Shown: positions 35,640 through 47,883, counted from the first letter of the stretch. The stretch is DNA of 64,000 nt from Bimuria novae-zelandiae CBS 107.79 (GCA_010015655.1 ML976807.1:1-64000), one strand, 5' to 3'. Made by a program: numbers and translations. The notes: generated from the sequence alone by a model not told the origin.

Positions 35640-37100
35640 TAAGTAATTAAAAAAGAGTCCTAACAGATACTTAACGCTAGTAAGACTATTTTTGCTAAAT
35701 AAAGAAGTTATAGAAATAAGAATAAGACTTTTTACTAAAGGTCTATGTCTTAGCGCGAATAATTATACGCAGTAAGTTATTAGCTTATAAAAAAGTAATA
35801 GCTAAGGAAATAAAAAAATAGCCTCCCTATTTATAACTAAACTTTAGGTATTAGGAGTTAATAAGAATAAAATATAATAATTCTTAAGCGAGATTAAAGA
35901 ACTTATTAACCTCTAAAATACTTTTTAAACTCTACTATAAAGAGTAAGAGGACTAATTAAAATAATAATAAAAGAGTGCTAAGAATCCCTAATAACATAA
36001 TAATACTCTTAAGAGATAGGAGGTACAAATTAGCTATTAAAAGTAGACTAACGAATAGAGCTACTAAAAAGATTCATAGTAGAGCTTATTTAAACTAAGA
36101 AAGAAGCCGCTGTCTTAAGATTCTTAACTTAGCCTACTTTAATAGTAAATAATAGGATTACCGCTACTTTAGGACAGTAATATAATATAAGCTCTTAAAG
36201 GATAGGGACTGCCTTAGAAATATACCTAAATATATTATTAGTTAATTAACAGGACGTGTAGCGACGGTGGAAATTACATATCTAGACTACTACCTAGGAT
36301 ACACTAAAGCTAACCTCTAAAAGCTACTAAACTATAACTTTTATAACTACCTAAAGGAAGAAATCGCATGTAACTACTTACTTATAATATGATAAGGGAA
36401 CTAAAAGCTTTATAATTTTAATTTTAATTTTAATAACTACGCTTTAGAAGCTAAGGAGTATAGTTAGGAAATTTTAAAGGACTTATACCTTTAGAGCCTC
36501 CGCAAGAACTTATAGGACTAAATAATTATAGTAAATATAAATAATAATTAGGACTTATAAGGGATTTAGAAGAAAGTTAATAAGATTAAAGAAAACCTCT
36601 TCAAAAATATATTATAGCTACTAAAGTTTTCTGCTAAGAACGGAGAGCAAGACGAAATAGATTAGGAACCTACCTAAGCTAACCTTAGAAGGATGTCTAG
36701 TCAATAAAGCCAAAATAGAAGACACTAAGCGACGGATAGAGCTATAAGACACAGGTCTAGTAACACCTAAAAATAAGCCACGTAGGTGTTACGCGAGGTA
36801 ATAGAAACCCGTAAGAAGAATAGTTCCTATTTTTATTATAGAGGTATAGGACACCGCGTAAAGTAGTATAGTCTTTTACTTATAATAAAGCTAGCATAAG
36901 TTCGCGCCACTATACCTGCTACTAAGAAATTTTTTAATAAAGAGTTTAATATAGCTTTTACTAATTTAGAAAACTAGATCCTTTTATTAACAGTTGCCGC
37001 TAGGAGGCAAAAGTAGGAAAAGGGCAAAAGATAAGTTTTAATAACTTTTAAAGGCTATAGCTAAACTTAACACTAGTAATAATACACTTATTAATAATAT
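35640..37100 (+). pseudogene. Gag of the chromodomain Gypsy, decayed
   Basis: AT-rich decayed coding sequence precedes a CCHC zinc-knuckle remnant at about 36832-36871. It reads FYYRGIGHRVK-stop-Y, where two Cys-to-Tyr changes fit G-to-A mutation. Position between the 5' LTR and the protease/polymerase sequence fits gag. The exact start is not visible. Confidence 0.6.
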
Positions 37101-37467
37101 TGTGTTTACATCGACAATAATTAATTTAGGTTATTTAACCTTTAGATATATATTAAAAAATCTTATAACGCAAGCCTATCTATAGCGTAAGAACCTACCC
37201 TATCTATAAGAAGTTATTAGTATTAGAGGCATATAACTCTTTGTACGCGAAGTAGTCTAATTAGAAATAAATATTAATAGCTATATGTCTCACCCAACGA
37301 CGGGTCGTACGATCTAATCCTTAGCCTAACTTAAATAAAGAAGAATAGGATTAAACTAGCCCTAGCAAAGAAATTAATCTAGATTAAAAGTTTAGATACC
37401 TGTATCTGTAACTAAAAAGGTAAAAAACTATTAATAAAGCTTTAAGGAGTATTAGCTATAGCCTTTA

Positions 37468-39394
37468 AGTCGGGCACCCTAGTTTCCGACACCCTATAGT
37501 TTCCGACAGCCCCGCAACCTCGCCCCCCACCATGCACCACGACCGAATATTAACTTTAAATAACTTAATTCTTCGCTAATTTTAAAAATATTTTTTGCAC
37601 TATTTTCGCTGCCTTTAAATAGCTAGATATATAGAAGAAGATGTCTAGAATGCGCTCGCAGACCTTAAATTTAGGGTCGCTTTAGCTACTGCTACTACCT
37701 AATATAGGGTCCTACGCAACACTCTTCGCGGCCGCTTTAATAGTGCCTAACCCTATTAGTACGCTCACGATAGTAAATAATAGCTTATAACTATTTAAGA
37801 AGAGCTTCTAGAGAAATAGATTCTCTAGTAAGAGGCCCTTAGTTATGCGCCAACGCACGCGCAAGTACAGGCTATTATAATTACTATTCTTAAGTAATAG
37901 GGTGACTATAAGAACCTAGGGAAGAAGTGGACTAGTCACTTTATATAACGCCACCTAGCTATTAAGTTAAAGTTAGGTTGCCGGACTAGCTAGGAACGCG
38001 TAAATAAGGCTACTCCAGAAAATATTAGGCACTTGTTTAACCTGTACGAAACGGTGAGCTGGATTCCCCCCCAGCGCAGGTATAATGCCGACGAGGGCGG
38101 TATTATAGAGGGCTAGGGCATTAATAGGCTTGTTATAGGCTCCTCGCAGGAGAGCCTAAACGTCGTACTAGTTAAGATAATAAATGCCTGCATTTAGATC
38201 TCTATAGTAGAGTGTATCTCTGCGCTTGGCGTCGCTCTAGACCCCCTTATTATCTTTAAGGCTAAGAGCATCCAGGAGCAGTGGTTTAAGAAGGAGTTTT
38301 TGGCTCAGAACCCAGGCTAGCATGTTACCTTTTCGCAAAATGGATGGACGAGTAATGACATCGCTATCGAGTGGCTAGAAAAGGTGTTTTTGCTATAGAC
38401 TAAGCCTGATGATCCCTCCGAGGCACGGTTACTTATCGTCGATGGCTATAGCAGTTATACTTTAGACAAATTTATAACTATATGTTACTTAAATAATATC
38501 TACTTACTCTTTTTCCCTGCTTATACTTCACATCTACTCTAGCCTTTAGATTTGGGCTGTTTCTTAAGTTTAAAGGCGGCGTATCGGCGCTTTGTCGGCG
38601 AATATACGGCTTGGATAGATAAAACAAAGCTTGGGAAGGCCAAGTTTCTTGAATTTTATATAAAAGTACGTAAAATTAGCCTTCGAGAGCAGTGCATCCG
38701 ATCTAGGTGGAAGGCAATAGGCTTATACCCTAAGAGCGTAAGGAAGCCCTTAGGTTCTCGCTGGGTAGTAGTGCGCGAACGGCCGTCAACACCACCCCCT
38801 TCTACTATGGATATTAGGACGCCAAAACGCGGTAGCGATGTTATAAAGCTGTTTTCTAGAAAGAACTTCTTACTAACTACACGATGATGCGTTCGGCTTA
38901 CTACCACAGCGTTTAACTATACCTTAATAATAGTTACTATATAAGACTATGAGATTGCTTCCTTGCGTAAGCAGGTGGAGCAAGCTAACCCGCTAAAACG
39001 CCGCAAAGTCGTAACTAATCTAAAAGATCTCTTCGTAAGTCTTGTAGAAGTTCTCTCTTAAACTAATCGAGAGCCTACTTAACGTGTTCGCAAGGTGAGA
39101 AGCGTAGAGTAAGGGGTTGTTATTGTGGAGGAAGAGAGTAGCTCTAAGGAGGAAGCAGAGCAATTATTAGTATAACGTTTAGTATAGAATTAACAACTAA
39201 CACAACGGTATCTTAATCGTGATTTAAGTGTAGATAAAGAAAGCGATTAAAATCCTTTAAATACGATTTTTTTAATGCTTTTTTAAAATTATTTGATGAA
39301 GCTGTGAGCATATTCGCAACGTAGAGTGGTGGCAGCGGCGAAATTTGGCGGGGTGTCGGAAAATGGGGGGTGTCGGAAACTAGGGTGCCCGACT
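37468..39394 (+). mobile_element. Pogo/Fot1-like DNA transposon, 1.93 kb
   Basis: The terminal inverted repeats begin AGTCGGGCACCCTAG and continue TTTCCGACACCC. The right end is the exact reverse complement. TA dinucleotides at 37466-37467 and 39395-39396 are the expected Tc1/mariner-type target duplication. The repeats are intact although the internal coding sequence is mutated. The insertion lies in the pol of the chromodomain Gypsy. Confidence 0.92.
37640..39180 (+). pseudogene. Pogo/Fot1-type DDE transposase, RIP-inactivated
   Basis: The frame starts near ATG 37640. It shows the N-terminal DNA-binding region around 37640-38010 and the catalytic domain from about 38090. The three acidic positions are still visible: ADEGG (38089-38103), IVDGYSSY (38437-38460) and QPLDLG before 38560. 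The clean stretch 38552-38887 is the end of the DDE domain plus the C-terminal tail. Stops (TAG) occur upstream, for example at the TTLQ positions of the N-terminal third, so no full protein can be made. Fot1-like transposases of this type are common in ascomycetes. Confidence 0.85.
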
Positions 39395-42300
39395 TATAGC
39401 CCTAGATTAGTGTAATTGACGCCTAAGAGATATGGCTAAGGTATTTTCTATATTAATAAAAATATATAAAAGGCGTTAACCCGCAAGCTAAAGGTAAACC
39501 TATAAAAGTTACTACTTAAAGCTTTTAAGGACTTATAGCGTATCTTTTATAGGAAACAAGCTGACAAGCTCCCCCTACACTAAGGACCTAGAGTAGATCT
39601 TTTTATCCCTCTTAGGGAAAAAGATAGCGAGACCCTAGAGATCCCCTATAGCCCTCTATTTAATATGTCTCGCGAGGAGTTGCTCTTCCTTTAAAAAGAG
39701 CTTACTAAATAATTAAATAAAGCTTTATTTAGGTAAGTAAGTCTAGCGTCGCCGCCTTAGTATTATTTACTAAGAAAACTAGCGGAGGACTACGCTTTTA
39801 CGTTAATTATTAAGCCCTGAACGCTATTTTAAAGAAGGGCTAGTACCCTTTACTATTAATTAATAAGATCCTTTAGCTCTTCGCAAAGGCTAAATAGTTT
39901 AGTAAACTTAATATAATTTAAGACTTTTATAAGCTTTAAATAATATAAGGCGAGTAATAGAAGACAGCGTTTAGAATTTAATTTAGTGTTTATAAGTAAC
40001 TAGTAGTTCCTTATCGCCTAGCTAACGCGCTAAGTATATTTAGTAGTATATTATTTAGGTACTAAGGGAGTACCTTAATAACTACTACTTAGCGTATATA
40101 AATAATGTTCTTATCTTCTCTAGTAATAGCTAAAAAGATTACAAAGAGAAAGTACGTATTATAATCTAAAAGTTAGGGGCTACAGGACTACAGTTAGATA
40201 TTAAGAAATCTAAGTTCTACATTAAAAAGACTAAGTACATTAAATTTATTATAAAACTTAATAAGGACGTAAGCATAGACCTAGATAAAGACTAAATAAT
40301 TTAAAAATAAAAGCTACTAACTTTAGTCAAAAAAGTCTAGGGCTTTAAAAGCTTCGCCAACTTTTATTAAAAATTTATATAAGATTTCTTTAGTATAGTA
40401 AGCCCCTTTATAAAGTGTACTAGTAAAGGAGTAAAATTTATTTAGGGATAAAAGTAATAGCACGCATTTAACTTTCTAAAAATAGCGTTTTATATAGACC
40501 CTACGCTAGCCCACTTTAACTCTAAATAAGAATTAGTACTAAAAGTAGACGCCTTTAGCTAGTTAACTAAAGGATACTTCTCCTAGTATAATAATAATAA
40601 GATTCTGTGCCTAGTAGCTTACTTCTTAGCAAAGAATAGCCTGGCAGAATATAACTACGCTATCTATAATAAAGAGATACCTATAGTTATTAAATACGTA
40701 AATAAATAATACTATATATATTAGGTAGTAAAGCACCTTACGGTCTACACTAATTATAAGAACTTTACGTATTTCGCTACTAAACGAAGGTTAGACAAAC
40801 GATACATTTAGTAGGTAAACACAGGTAGTTATATTAATATAACGTTTATATATAGACTAGGATTAGTAAGCTTTCGGGTAAACGCCCTCTTCTAAAGGCA
40901 CTAAGACCTACTAAAAGGTAGTAGAGATAATAAATTAAAATTAAGGCACTTTACGCTTTTTTAAAAAACTATTAAAAAAATAACTTAAAGTCCTTCGTCC
41001 CCTAAACACCTACTACTATAAAGGAACCTAACTATATTAAAATAGATAAGAACCTAGTGCTCGCTTACATAACATGTTCTAAACTATCTATATTAATCCT
41101 TTAAAGAGGCGATAGCCCTACTAAGCGACGCGAACTAGACTTTAACACTATATAGTAAGAGGTAGAACGTGATAAAGACAGTGCGTATAGTAAAATAAAG
41201 GCCTATATTAAGAATGAACTTAGGAAGTTTAAACCTAGGCAGAAGTTATCTATTAGTATCTTAGAATATAGTATAGATAACTAAAGGTACCTAGGCTACA
41301 GGTTAAGATAATAGGTATTAAAATTAAACCTTTTATAAATAAAGCTAATAGTGGTCGCGCATAGTTCCCTAGCTTTAAGATATTTAAGATAAGAAAATAC
41401 TTATAAAAATTTTACTTAAGACTACTTCTTCTTAGGGATATCTAAGTAAGGCAGTACATTAAGAACTATAATATTTATAGAAGAACTAAACTATAGAGAG
41501 ATGTAAAATAGGGCCTGCTAAAGCCTTTACTACTACCTAAATATGGATAGAAGGATATTACGATAGACTTTATTACTACCCTACCTAAGAGTAATAGCTT
41601 TACGAATATTATAATAATGATAAATAGACTTAGTAAGAACCCTTAGTTTATTAGTCTTTTAAATTTTAATATACCTACGATCACGATAGCGTTTCTTTAA
41701 TACTAAGTAGTAGACTACTTCTTTCCCTCCTCTATTATATCAGACCGCGGAGAACAATTTATAAGCAAATTTTAAACTATACTCTGTAAATAAGTAGGTA
41801 TTAACTAAAGATTATTTATAGTAAAACACCTAGAGATAGACAGGTAGATAGAATAAATAAACTCTATCCTTAAAGCCTACCTCTAGGCGTACTATAACTA
41901 ATAATAGAATAATTAGATAAAGTAGCTTCTTATAGCTTAGATAGCTATTAAAGGGCAAGAGGCTATTTTAATAAGAGTTAGCCTATTTTTCCTATTCTAT
42001 AGCTAGAACGTTAAACTAGTTAAGAACTTTAGGACACGGAGATTAGCCTTAAAGCTTAGAACTAACGTAAAGAAGGCCACGAAGGTAATAATAAAAAAGT
42101 TTAAAAAAGTTTATAACTTTACCTTGGTAAAAATAATAATAACCTAATAATAATAAGAGCGCCTGGCGAACTGTTAATATAAAGACACTCTAATATTAAA
42201 GAAAGGAGATAAGGTGTAGCTAAAGTATAAAAACTACTTCTAAAACTAACGTCTAAGAAAGAAGCTTAACTAGAAGTAAAAAAAGTTTACTATAAAGAAG

Positions 42301-42619
42301 GTAATAAACTCTTATATAGTAAAACTAGATATCCCGCCGAACATGCACCTAAGGTTCTACGTAGATAGGCTAAAGTTAGCCTTATTAAACTCTCTCCCTA
42401 GCTAAACCACTAATAACGCCTAGCCCGAAGTAATTATAATAAAAGAGATGGAGGTGAAGTATAGTATAATTAATATATATAAAGAACGCTAGTCCCGTAA
42501 AAGTAAAAAAGTAGAATACCTAGTATAGTAAGAAAACTACTCTTAAAGAACTTAGGAACCTTATAGGAACTTTAACTAAGCTACTATATTAAACTATTAG
42601 AAAACGTTTACTAAGCTAT

Positions 42620-44300
42620 ATTAAAATTATAATAGAAAACTCTCAATAAGATTCTATCGCGATATCCCCTAAATTAGCTTTTATTAAAGCCTAAAGGAGG
42701 CTCTACGATGCCTGACTCGCCAAGTTAAAAAACCTAGCTAGATAAAGGTATCTAAGATAAGGGTAGGAACAACATTATTAAAGGATAAAATTAAGTATTA
42801 AGAAAAAAAGTTAAGAAGGAATTTTAAAAAAGTAACTTAAAAAATCTTTAAAACTACTAAAAATAATAAGGGAACTAAATAATTTCCGTAATAATAAGAG
42901 ATAACCCTTATAAAAGAAATAAGCCTTAAAAGTAAACTAAAGTAAGAAGGAGAAAGGAACTAAGTAAAAAAACTATTTTTAGCTACTAAAGACATAGTAA
43001 AACCCTTTTTAATAATATTTAGGTCTACTTCTCCGCCCTCTAATATACTACTAAGATTAAAAAAGCTATTATCCTCCTTACTTAGGCGCTTTTTAATTAT
43101 TATAACCTAAAGCCGCTAGCGCAAGCCCTAGTAGTCTTAAGTAGGTATATTAGCTCCCGTAAGGATATTATCTATTATTTAGAGACTATCTATTACGATG
43201 CCCTTATCCACTACCACGAACTTGCTAGAAAGCTATATAATATTAGTTTTAAAAGATAGCTTTATTATTTAAAAGGAACTTATAAAAGGGTTTTTATACT
43301 ATTAATAGAATACTTTAAAGTTAGTAGCATAAATTTAAAGAAAGTTAAAAGTCTTTTTAACTATAATAGCAATACGCTCTAAGAGCTAAATAGACTTAAA
43401 AAAAGTAATAAGGCCTAAAGTAGTAGTAGTCTTACTTTTAAAAGAGGTATAGTAATTATTAATAATAACCTTAGAAGTAGAATAGAACGCGTTAAAATTA
43501 ATAAAAAAGGCTTTTTATTTTTAGCTACTCTTAAAAACTTTGTTTACAAGGTAGCCCGCACTAATAACTATAATATTAGTAAACTTTTTATAGCTAAATT
43601 TGTTAAGGGCAGGCTAAATTTAGGTAAGGGAAGAAGTTAGTAGAGTACACCCTAAAGTTATTTAAAATAAGTTAGACTAAAGCATATTTGTCTAGTATAG
43701 CTAGTAAGCTTATAGGTATAGTACTCCTTGCGGGACACTCTCTTGCCCGTTAGCACCTACTAATAAACGTATTTATAGGTAATATAATTAATATACTAGC
43801 TCTTAATTATCGCGCGTAGTAAGACTAGACCCTAAGAGCTAAACTTATTAAGTTAGCAAGTGCGCACACCTAGGCTAATAAAAACTAAGAAAAAGGGTAG
43901 AAGAGTAAAGAGGCAAGTTAGCAAGTAGGAAGAAGTCGAAAAAGTATAAAAAAGGGTCTAGAACTTCGCAAGCTTTAGAAGGACTAAACTACTTAGTAAG
44001 CTAGCTAAAAAGGATTATACTAGCGTTAGAAATAATAGCTTTATTTTAAAAAAGCTTAGTCTTTTTAAGATAGTAGCTAAGTAACTATAACAGGAATAGG
44101 CTTTCCTTTATTTTATTATTAAAATTAGTAGCACGCCTCTAACGCTTAAAAGTTTTTATTACGTGGCTATTACGCGAAGGGCTAGCTATTTTATTAAAAT
44201 ATAAAGAGGAATTAGATCGCGAAGTTAAAAGAGACTAGGCTAAAAGTAAGACTTTATAGCGCATAAAGTTAAGCTAAGAAAAGAAAGAGCATAAAAGAGT
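42620..44300 (+). pseudogene. Extra open-frame-like region between integrase and 3' LTR, unknown
   Basis: From about 43050 to 44260 one plus-strand frame can be read with only TAG/TAA stops of the RIP type and no frameshift I can detect. It has a Leu/Tyr-rich helical first half (YHELARKLYN, KGTYKR near 43210-43285) and a charged, Lys/Arg/Glu-rich second half (43870-44010). I recognise no domain. Most Gypsy elements end shortly after the integrase or chromodomain, so this may be an accessory ORF of about 400 codons. It could also be a captured or inserted foreign fragment. Confidence 0.45.
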
Positions 44301-44545
44301 AAGGCCTAAAAGCGAAGCGAGAAGTAATTTTATATATATAATAATAAGTAAACGCACTAGCGCGAATACACTACTATAATAATTACTTATAGTAAGGATA
44401 TAAAATTAGACACGCGAGAATAGAACTAGTAAGAGGTTTATAATAGTAAGAAGATTATAAGTAGATCATAAAATAACTATAAAGCTATATAAGTAAGATA
44501 AGACATAGAGATTTTTCTTTACCCTTAATAGAGGGAAGGGAGGTA

Positions 44546-44706
44546 TATAATAAGCTACGCCTAGTTATTACCTTAGATTCTTAACCCTTAGTTATGCAAA
44601 CCCTAGATATATAAGTTCGACGCCTAAAGCTTAACTTCGGACTCTTTATTAAATTTATAAGTATTCTTCTGGCACCTTTGGCTCCTTGAGCACCTAGCCT
44701 CTTGCA
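44546..44706 (+). repeat. 3' LTR of the chromodomain Gypsy
   Basis: The same 161-bp length. It ends CTCTTGCA and is preceded by the polypurine tract at 44531-44543. It retains more original C/G towards its 3' end than the 5' LTR. Confidence 0.87.
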
Positions 44707-44957
44707 AGCATTACCGTAGCTAGTAAAAAAATAAAGAGCTTTTATAAAACGTCTAACTTCTACTATAGTAAACTTAATTATACAAAGCTATAGATCTTGT
44801 AACTTAACCTGTACTTTCACGAAACAAAGAAAGAATAAGAAGATATAGATAAGACTATATTTACTTTTATCTATATAAAGGGAGACGCCTTTAAGTGGAT
44901 TTATTCTTACGTTAATTAATACCTGGCAGGAGTTAATGTAGAAGGCAACGCTATATA

Positions 44958-47420
44958 GTGTAAAGAGAAATATCTCTCTAATAGCTCCTAAAGCCCGATA
45001 AGTAAGGCGCTTAGCTTATTAGCCTATATAAAATTCGTTGCCTTTACGATAGGTGTCAGATTTGATAGCGTTCTGTCACTTTGAGATAATGCAATGATGA
45101 GAATTGATGGTTGTGATGATTTATTGATGATGTTCGTGTTCTGTCTGTGTCTGGAATGCAGATGTGTGCGAGGCTCCAAATAAGTGCCGCTGCAGCGCTA
45201 GCCCTATTTAGAATAGTACAAAAGAGAGAGTGCTCCAGCCTCATATCCACAACAGATAGAGGCCATATAATCGGACAATAGGCAACTTAGGCAACGCGTA
45301 CTAGTCTAAAGAAAAAATAATCTTTTACCTACATAATTAGCCTATCTACCTTAACCTGTTCTATATTATGGCACGGGAAATAGTAGCTAAAGTTAAGTAA
45401 ATACTATAAGAACAGCTACTCTAAGTAGAAAAGGTAGTTAACTATTTCTCTATTAAGCTAAAGTAGCTTATTAACAACCTTATATTTACCCGACAAGGCG
45501 AGTCTTTTGTTAAGCACTATAGTAATAGCCTTAAAAATAAGCTTAAATAAATACTAAACTAGGTAGAGCAGAATAAGCAGGGTAATAGGCTATAAATAGT
45601 AAGTAATAACTAAAATACGCACTAAGTTTATTACTATTTATGCCTAGTTAAATAATTTTTAGCGCTACTTATAGTTTACGTATACGTTACCTTAGGGTAG
45701 CTAGGTAAAGAATTAGAAATTACGTTAATATAGTTTAGAAACAGGGTACTGCAGGATTATAATATCTTTATGATTAATAGAGACGTTATAATAATAGCCC
45801 GCTACTATAAGTTACAATTATAATAAGATAAGCTAAAGATCGTCCCGCGTTTCCTACTAGTACGCCTTAGGCAGATTATAGATATCTAGTTAGTCTACCT
45901 ATAACTATTTTAAGAGTATCTTAACGTGTAGATGCTCGGTAGCAGTTTTAGCAACTATATATAAATAGATAACTAAGGGCTATAGGGCACTAATTAACTA
46001 ACGTAAGCCTTTAAATAAGAGATAGGTAAAAGACTTAGTGTTTCGGTAAATACGCTAGATTATTAATATGCTATAGTTAGAATTAGGTAGGTGGTGGTCG
46101 GCGAGTCTTTTAGTAAGGGCTACTAGAATAAGGTAAGAGAAGTTAAAAAGGTAGAGGTAAGTAATAATAATAATAAAAAGGACCTTCTCGAGCTCTAAAA
46201 CGCGTAGATAATAGTAGTAGGTACTAATACCTATAGCGTACTAATTAATATTATTAAGTATCTAAGTAACTACTCTATTAAAGTATTTAGGCTATTAAGT
46301 ATAATATAGCACCGCTTCTTAGGGCTAAACGGGACGCAGGGGGTGTGTCAAGAAGCCTAAATTATTAATAGGAACGTAAATAGGAGAAGGAAAAGATAGT
46401 AATAAGATAAAAAGGAAGAAGAGGATCGCGACCGCATAGTTACTATTTTTAAAAGGCAAGTACTAGTCCGTGGAGAGAGAAATAGGGCCATCTATAAGGC
46501 AATATAGTAAGTGCTAGGTTAAAAGAATGTTAGTTTCCGCTTAGTAGAGTAAGAATAAGTCCTATATACCGTACTAAATAAATAGACACCTCTCGTCGTC
46601 GTGCTCTTAATAGGTAAAGGTAAGAGCTTGCTATTTAGCGTGCTAGCTTATATAAAATATAACGTAGTAACCTTAATTGTTATCCTATATTAAGCCCTAA
46701 TTAAGGACCTAGTAGCACAGGTGCGGAAATATAGTATTAACTATATTAAATAAAAGTAAAGTAAATATAATTTAGTTTTAGTAATTATTGCCAGTGCTAA
46801 TGTCGCTAGCGAGACGATTAGTAATAGAAACTTTTTTAGCTGCGTAAACATGCTAAATAGTAAGGGACTACTACGCTAGGTAGTAGTAAACAAATACCAC
46901 TTTATCTTTGCTTTAAGTAACTAGAGGCTAAAGCTAGCATTACTCAAGAATCTTTAATTACTATTATATCTAATTATGCTTCTAATAGCGACGCTACTAC
47001 TAGTATAAAAAGGGGAGCTATTAGCAAGCATCCTACTCTTATATATAATATATATCCAAGTAAGTATAGTGCGGCTAAATACGCGCTACTACGTATCGTA
47101 GTATAAGCGTGGTAAGACGCAGGAGAAAGCGCTAATAATATACTAATAATAGTAATAGTAGCTAGGGATATATTAGAAAGGTGTAGTGTACTATTATAGT
47201 AAGTAGTAGTATAAGGACATAGCTAAGGCGCTTAACTATACCTTTTACCACGCTAGCGACGTGGACTAGGTAAAGTAACTTGCTAACTAGGTTTATAATA
47301 GTAGGCTTATTATCGCTACGTTAGCACTAGGTACAGGCGTTAACTTCTTAAAAATTATATATATACTACACGTTAGCATGCCCTAAAGCATAGTTAATTT
47401 TACGTAAAAGAGTAGGCGCG
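44958..47420 (+). pseudogene. OrsD/RecQ-like helicase relic B, middle and helicase core
   Basis: The relic begins abruptly after Gypsy G1 gag (ISKALSLLAYIKFVAFT near 45000), is interrupted by a solo LTR (45054-45277), and runs to about 47420. Helicase motifs are visible: Walker A as LIGKGKSLLF (near 46608-46640, original TGGGKS), motif II as VVVNKYHFIF (46883-46912) where DECH reads NKYH by three G-to-A changes, the LLIATL motif III near 46975, and TLALGTGVNF motif V near 47320. The final SMP.SIVNF block (motif VI region) is at about 47380. Stops are TAG/TAA. It diverges from relic A in the shared middle region, so it comes from a different family member. Confidence 0.75.
45054..45277 (-). 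mobile_element. Solo LTR, 224 bp, family S
   Basis: On the minus strand it starts TGTCCGATTATATGG and ends AATCTGACA. A perfect ATAGG duplication flanks it (45049-45053 and 45278-45282). It is nearly identical to the solo LTR at 4768, with about four differences including a 1-bp gap. Removing it restores the helicase B frame. Confidence 0.94.
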
Positions 47421-47883
47421 ATAGTGCCGCGGAGCAAAAAGGCACCCCGCGACGCCCACGCTCACCCCGGTCTCGCTTAGCGCATCCTTTTCTCAACTTG
47501 CTCTAGCTCCCTCTGATGCGGTTACCGCGAAAAGTTGGACATCAGCAGGATCAGCAGCATCGGCAGTATCAGCAGCATCAGCAGCATCAGCAGTATCAGC
47601 AGTATCAGCAGCACCAGCAGCATATAACATTATCTAGATTTCTGTAGGCATCACTTAGTGCATTGGTCCAGTTATAGGAGTTTAGCCGCGATGAGGGACA
47701 GACTTTCCGCAATCGAGTAAAGTATAGTGTGGCTCATGAAACAAACGAAGTGAAATACTTACTTGCCTCGCACTGTAACTTAGGTCTGCTTCATCTTCTT
47801 AATTCATTTACCCTGACCTCTCCAATGGGATATGCAGGTTACCACTACTACGGTCCACCGATCTACGGCTAATCTACCGTCTA
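47421..47883. other. GC-normal island after helicase relic B
   Basis: CA and TG dinucleotides return abruptly at about 47410. The helicase frame can be read further with few stops, through an Arg/Pro-rich stretch and a Gln-rich repeat to about 47870 (GYHYYGPPIYG). It may be the C-terminus of the helicase or unrelated flanking DNA. I see no conserved domain. Confidence 0.4.
47540..47620 (+). repeat. 9-bp tandem repeat, nine units
   Basis: Nine copies of a unit close to CATCAGCAG, with first-codon variants GAT, TAT and CAC. In the frame of helicase B it reads His/Asp/Tyr-Gln-Gln repeats. Confidence 0.9.

Larger units (their letters stand above)
37100..42620 (+). pseudogene. Pol of the chromodomain Gypsy, decayed and interrupted
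   Basis: Protease-like sequence lies before the pogo insertion (37468-39394). Reverse transcriptase follows at about 39560-40330 with the catalytic YIDD reading YINN at 40095-40106. RNase H is near 40480-40830 and integrase near 41500-42050 (SIISDRGEQFISKF around 41735, a recognisable D of the DDE core). A chromodomain-like C-terminus spans about 42428-42600 (KKVEYLV, then ENYS.RT.EPY..F). Chromodomains direct integration to histone-marked chromatin in chromoviruses. Stop codons are frequent. Confidence 0.78.
35324..44706 (+). mobile_element. Chromodomain Gypsy retrotransposon with a nested pogo element
   Basis: LTRs of 161 bp (35324-35484 and 44546-44706) are flanked by AGTAT (35319-35323) and AGCAT (44707-44711). 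The one difference is a C-to-T change, and the empty site in G2 (56729-56733) reads AGCAT. A purine tract (GAGGGAAGGGAGG) precedes the 3' LTR. Gag, protease, reverse transcriptase, RNase H, integrase and a chromodomain follow in Gypsy order, then about 1.5 kb of extra coding-like sequence. Without the pogo insert the element is about 7.45 kb. Confidence 0.9.
35245..44957 (+). mobile_element. Gypsy G1 leader and gag fragment, split by the chromodomain Gypsy
   Basis: After the LTR, the G1 sequence runs to 35323, is interrupted by the chromodomain Gypsy 35324-44706, and resumes at 44707. From there to about 44957 it matches the leader and gag start of Gypsy G2 at 56729-56980 closely. The match then stops and helicase relic B begins, so G1 is truncated within gag. 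G2 provides the undisturbed version of the insertion site. Confidence 0.8.

Noticed and set aside
47540..47620. CRISPR-like short repeats
   Set aside because: The units are contiguous with no spacers and the genome is fungal; a simple tandem repeat.
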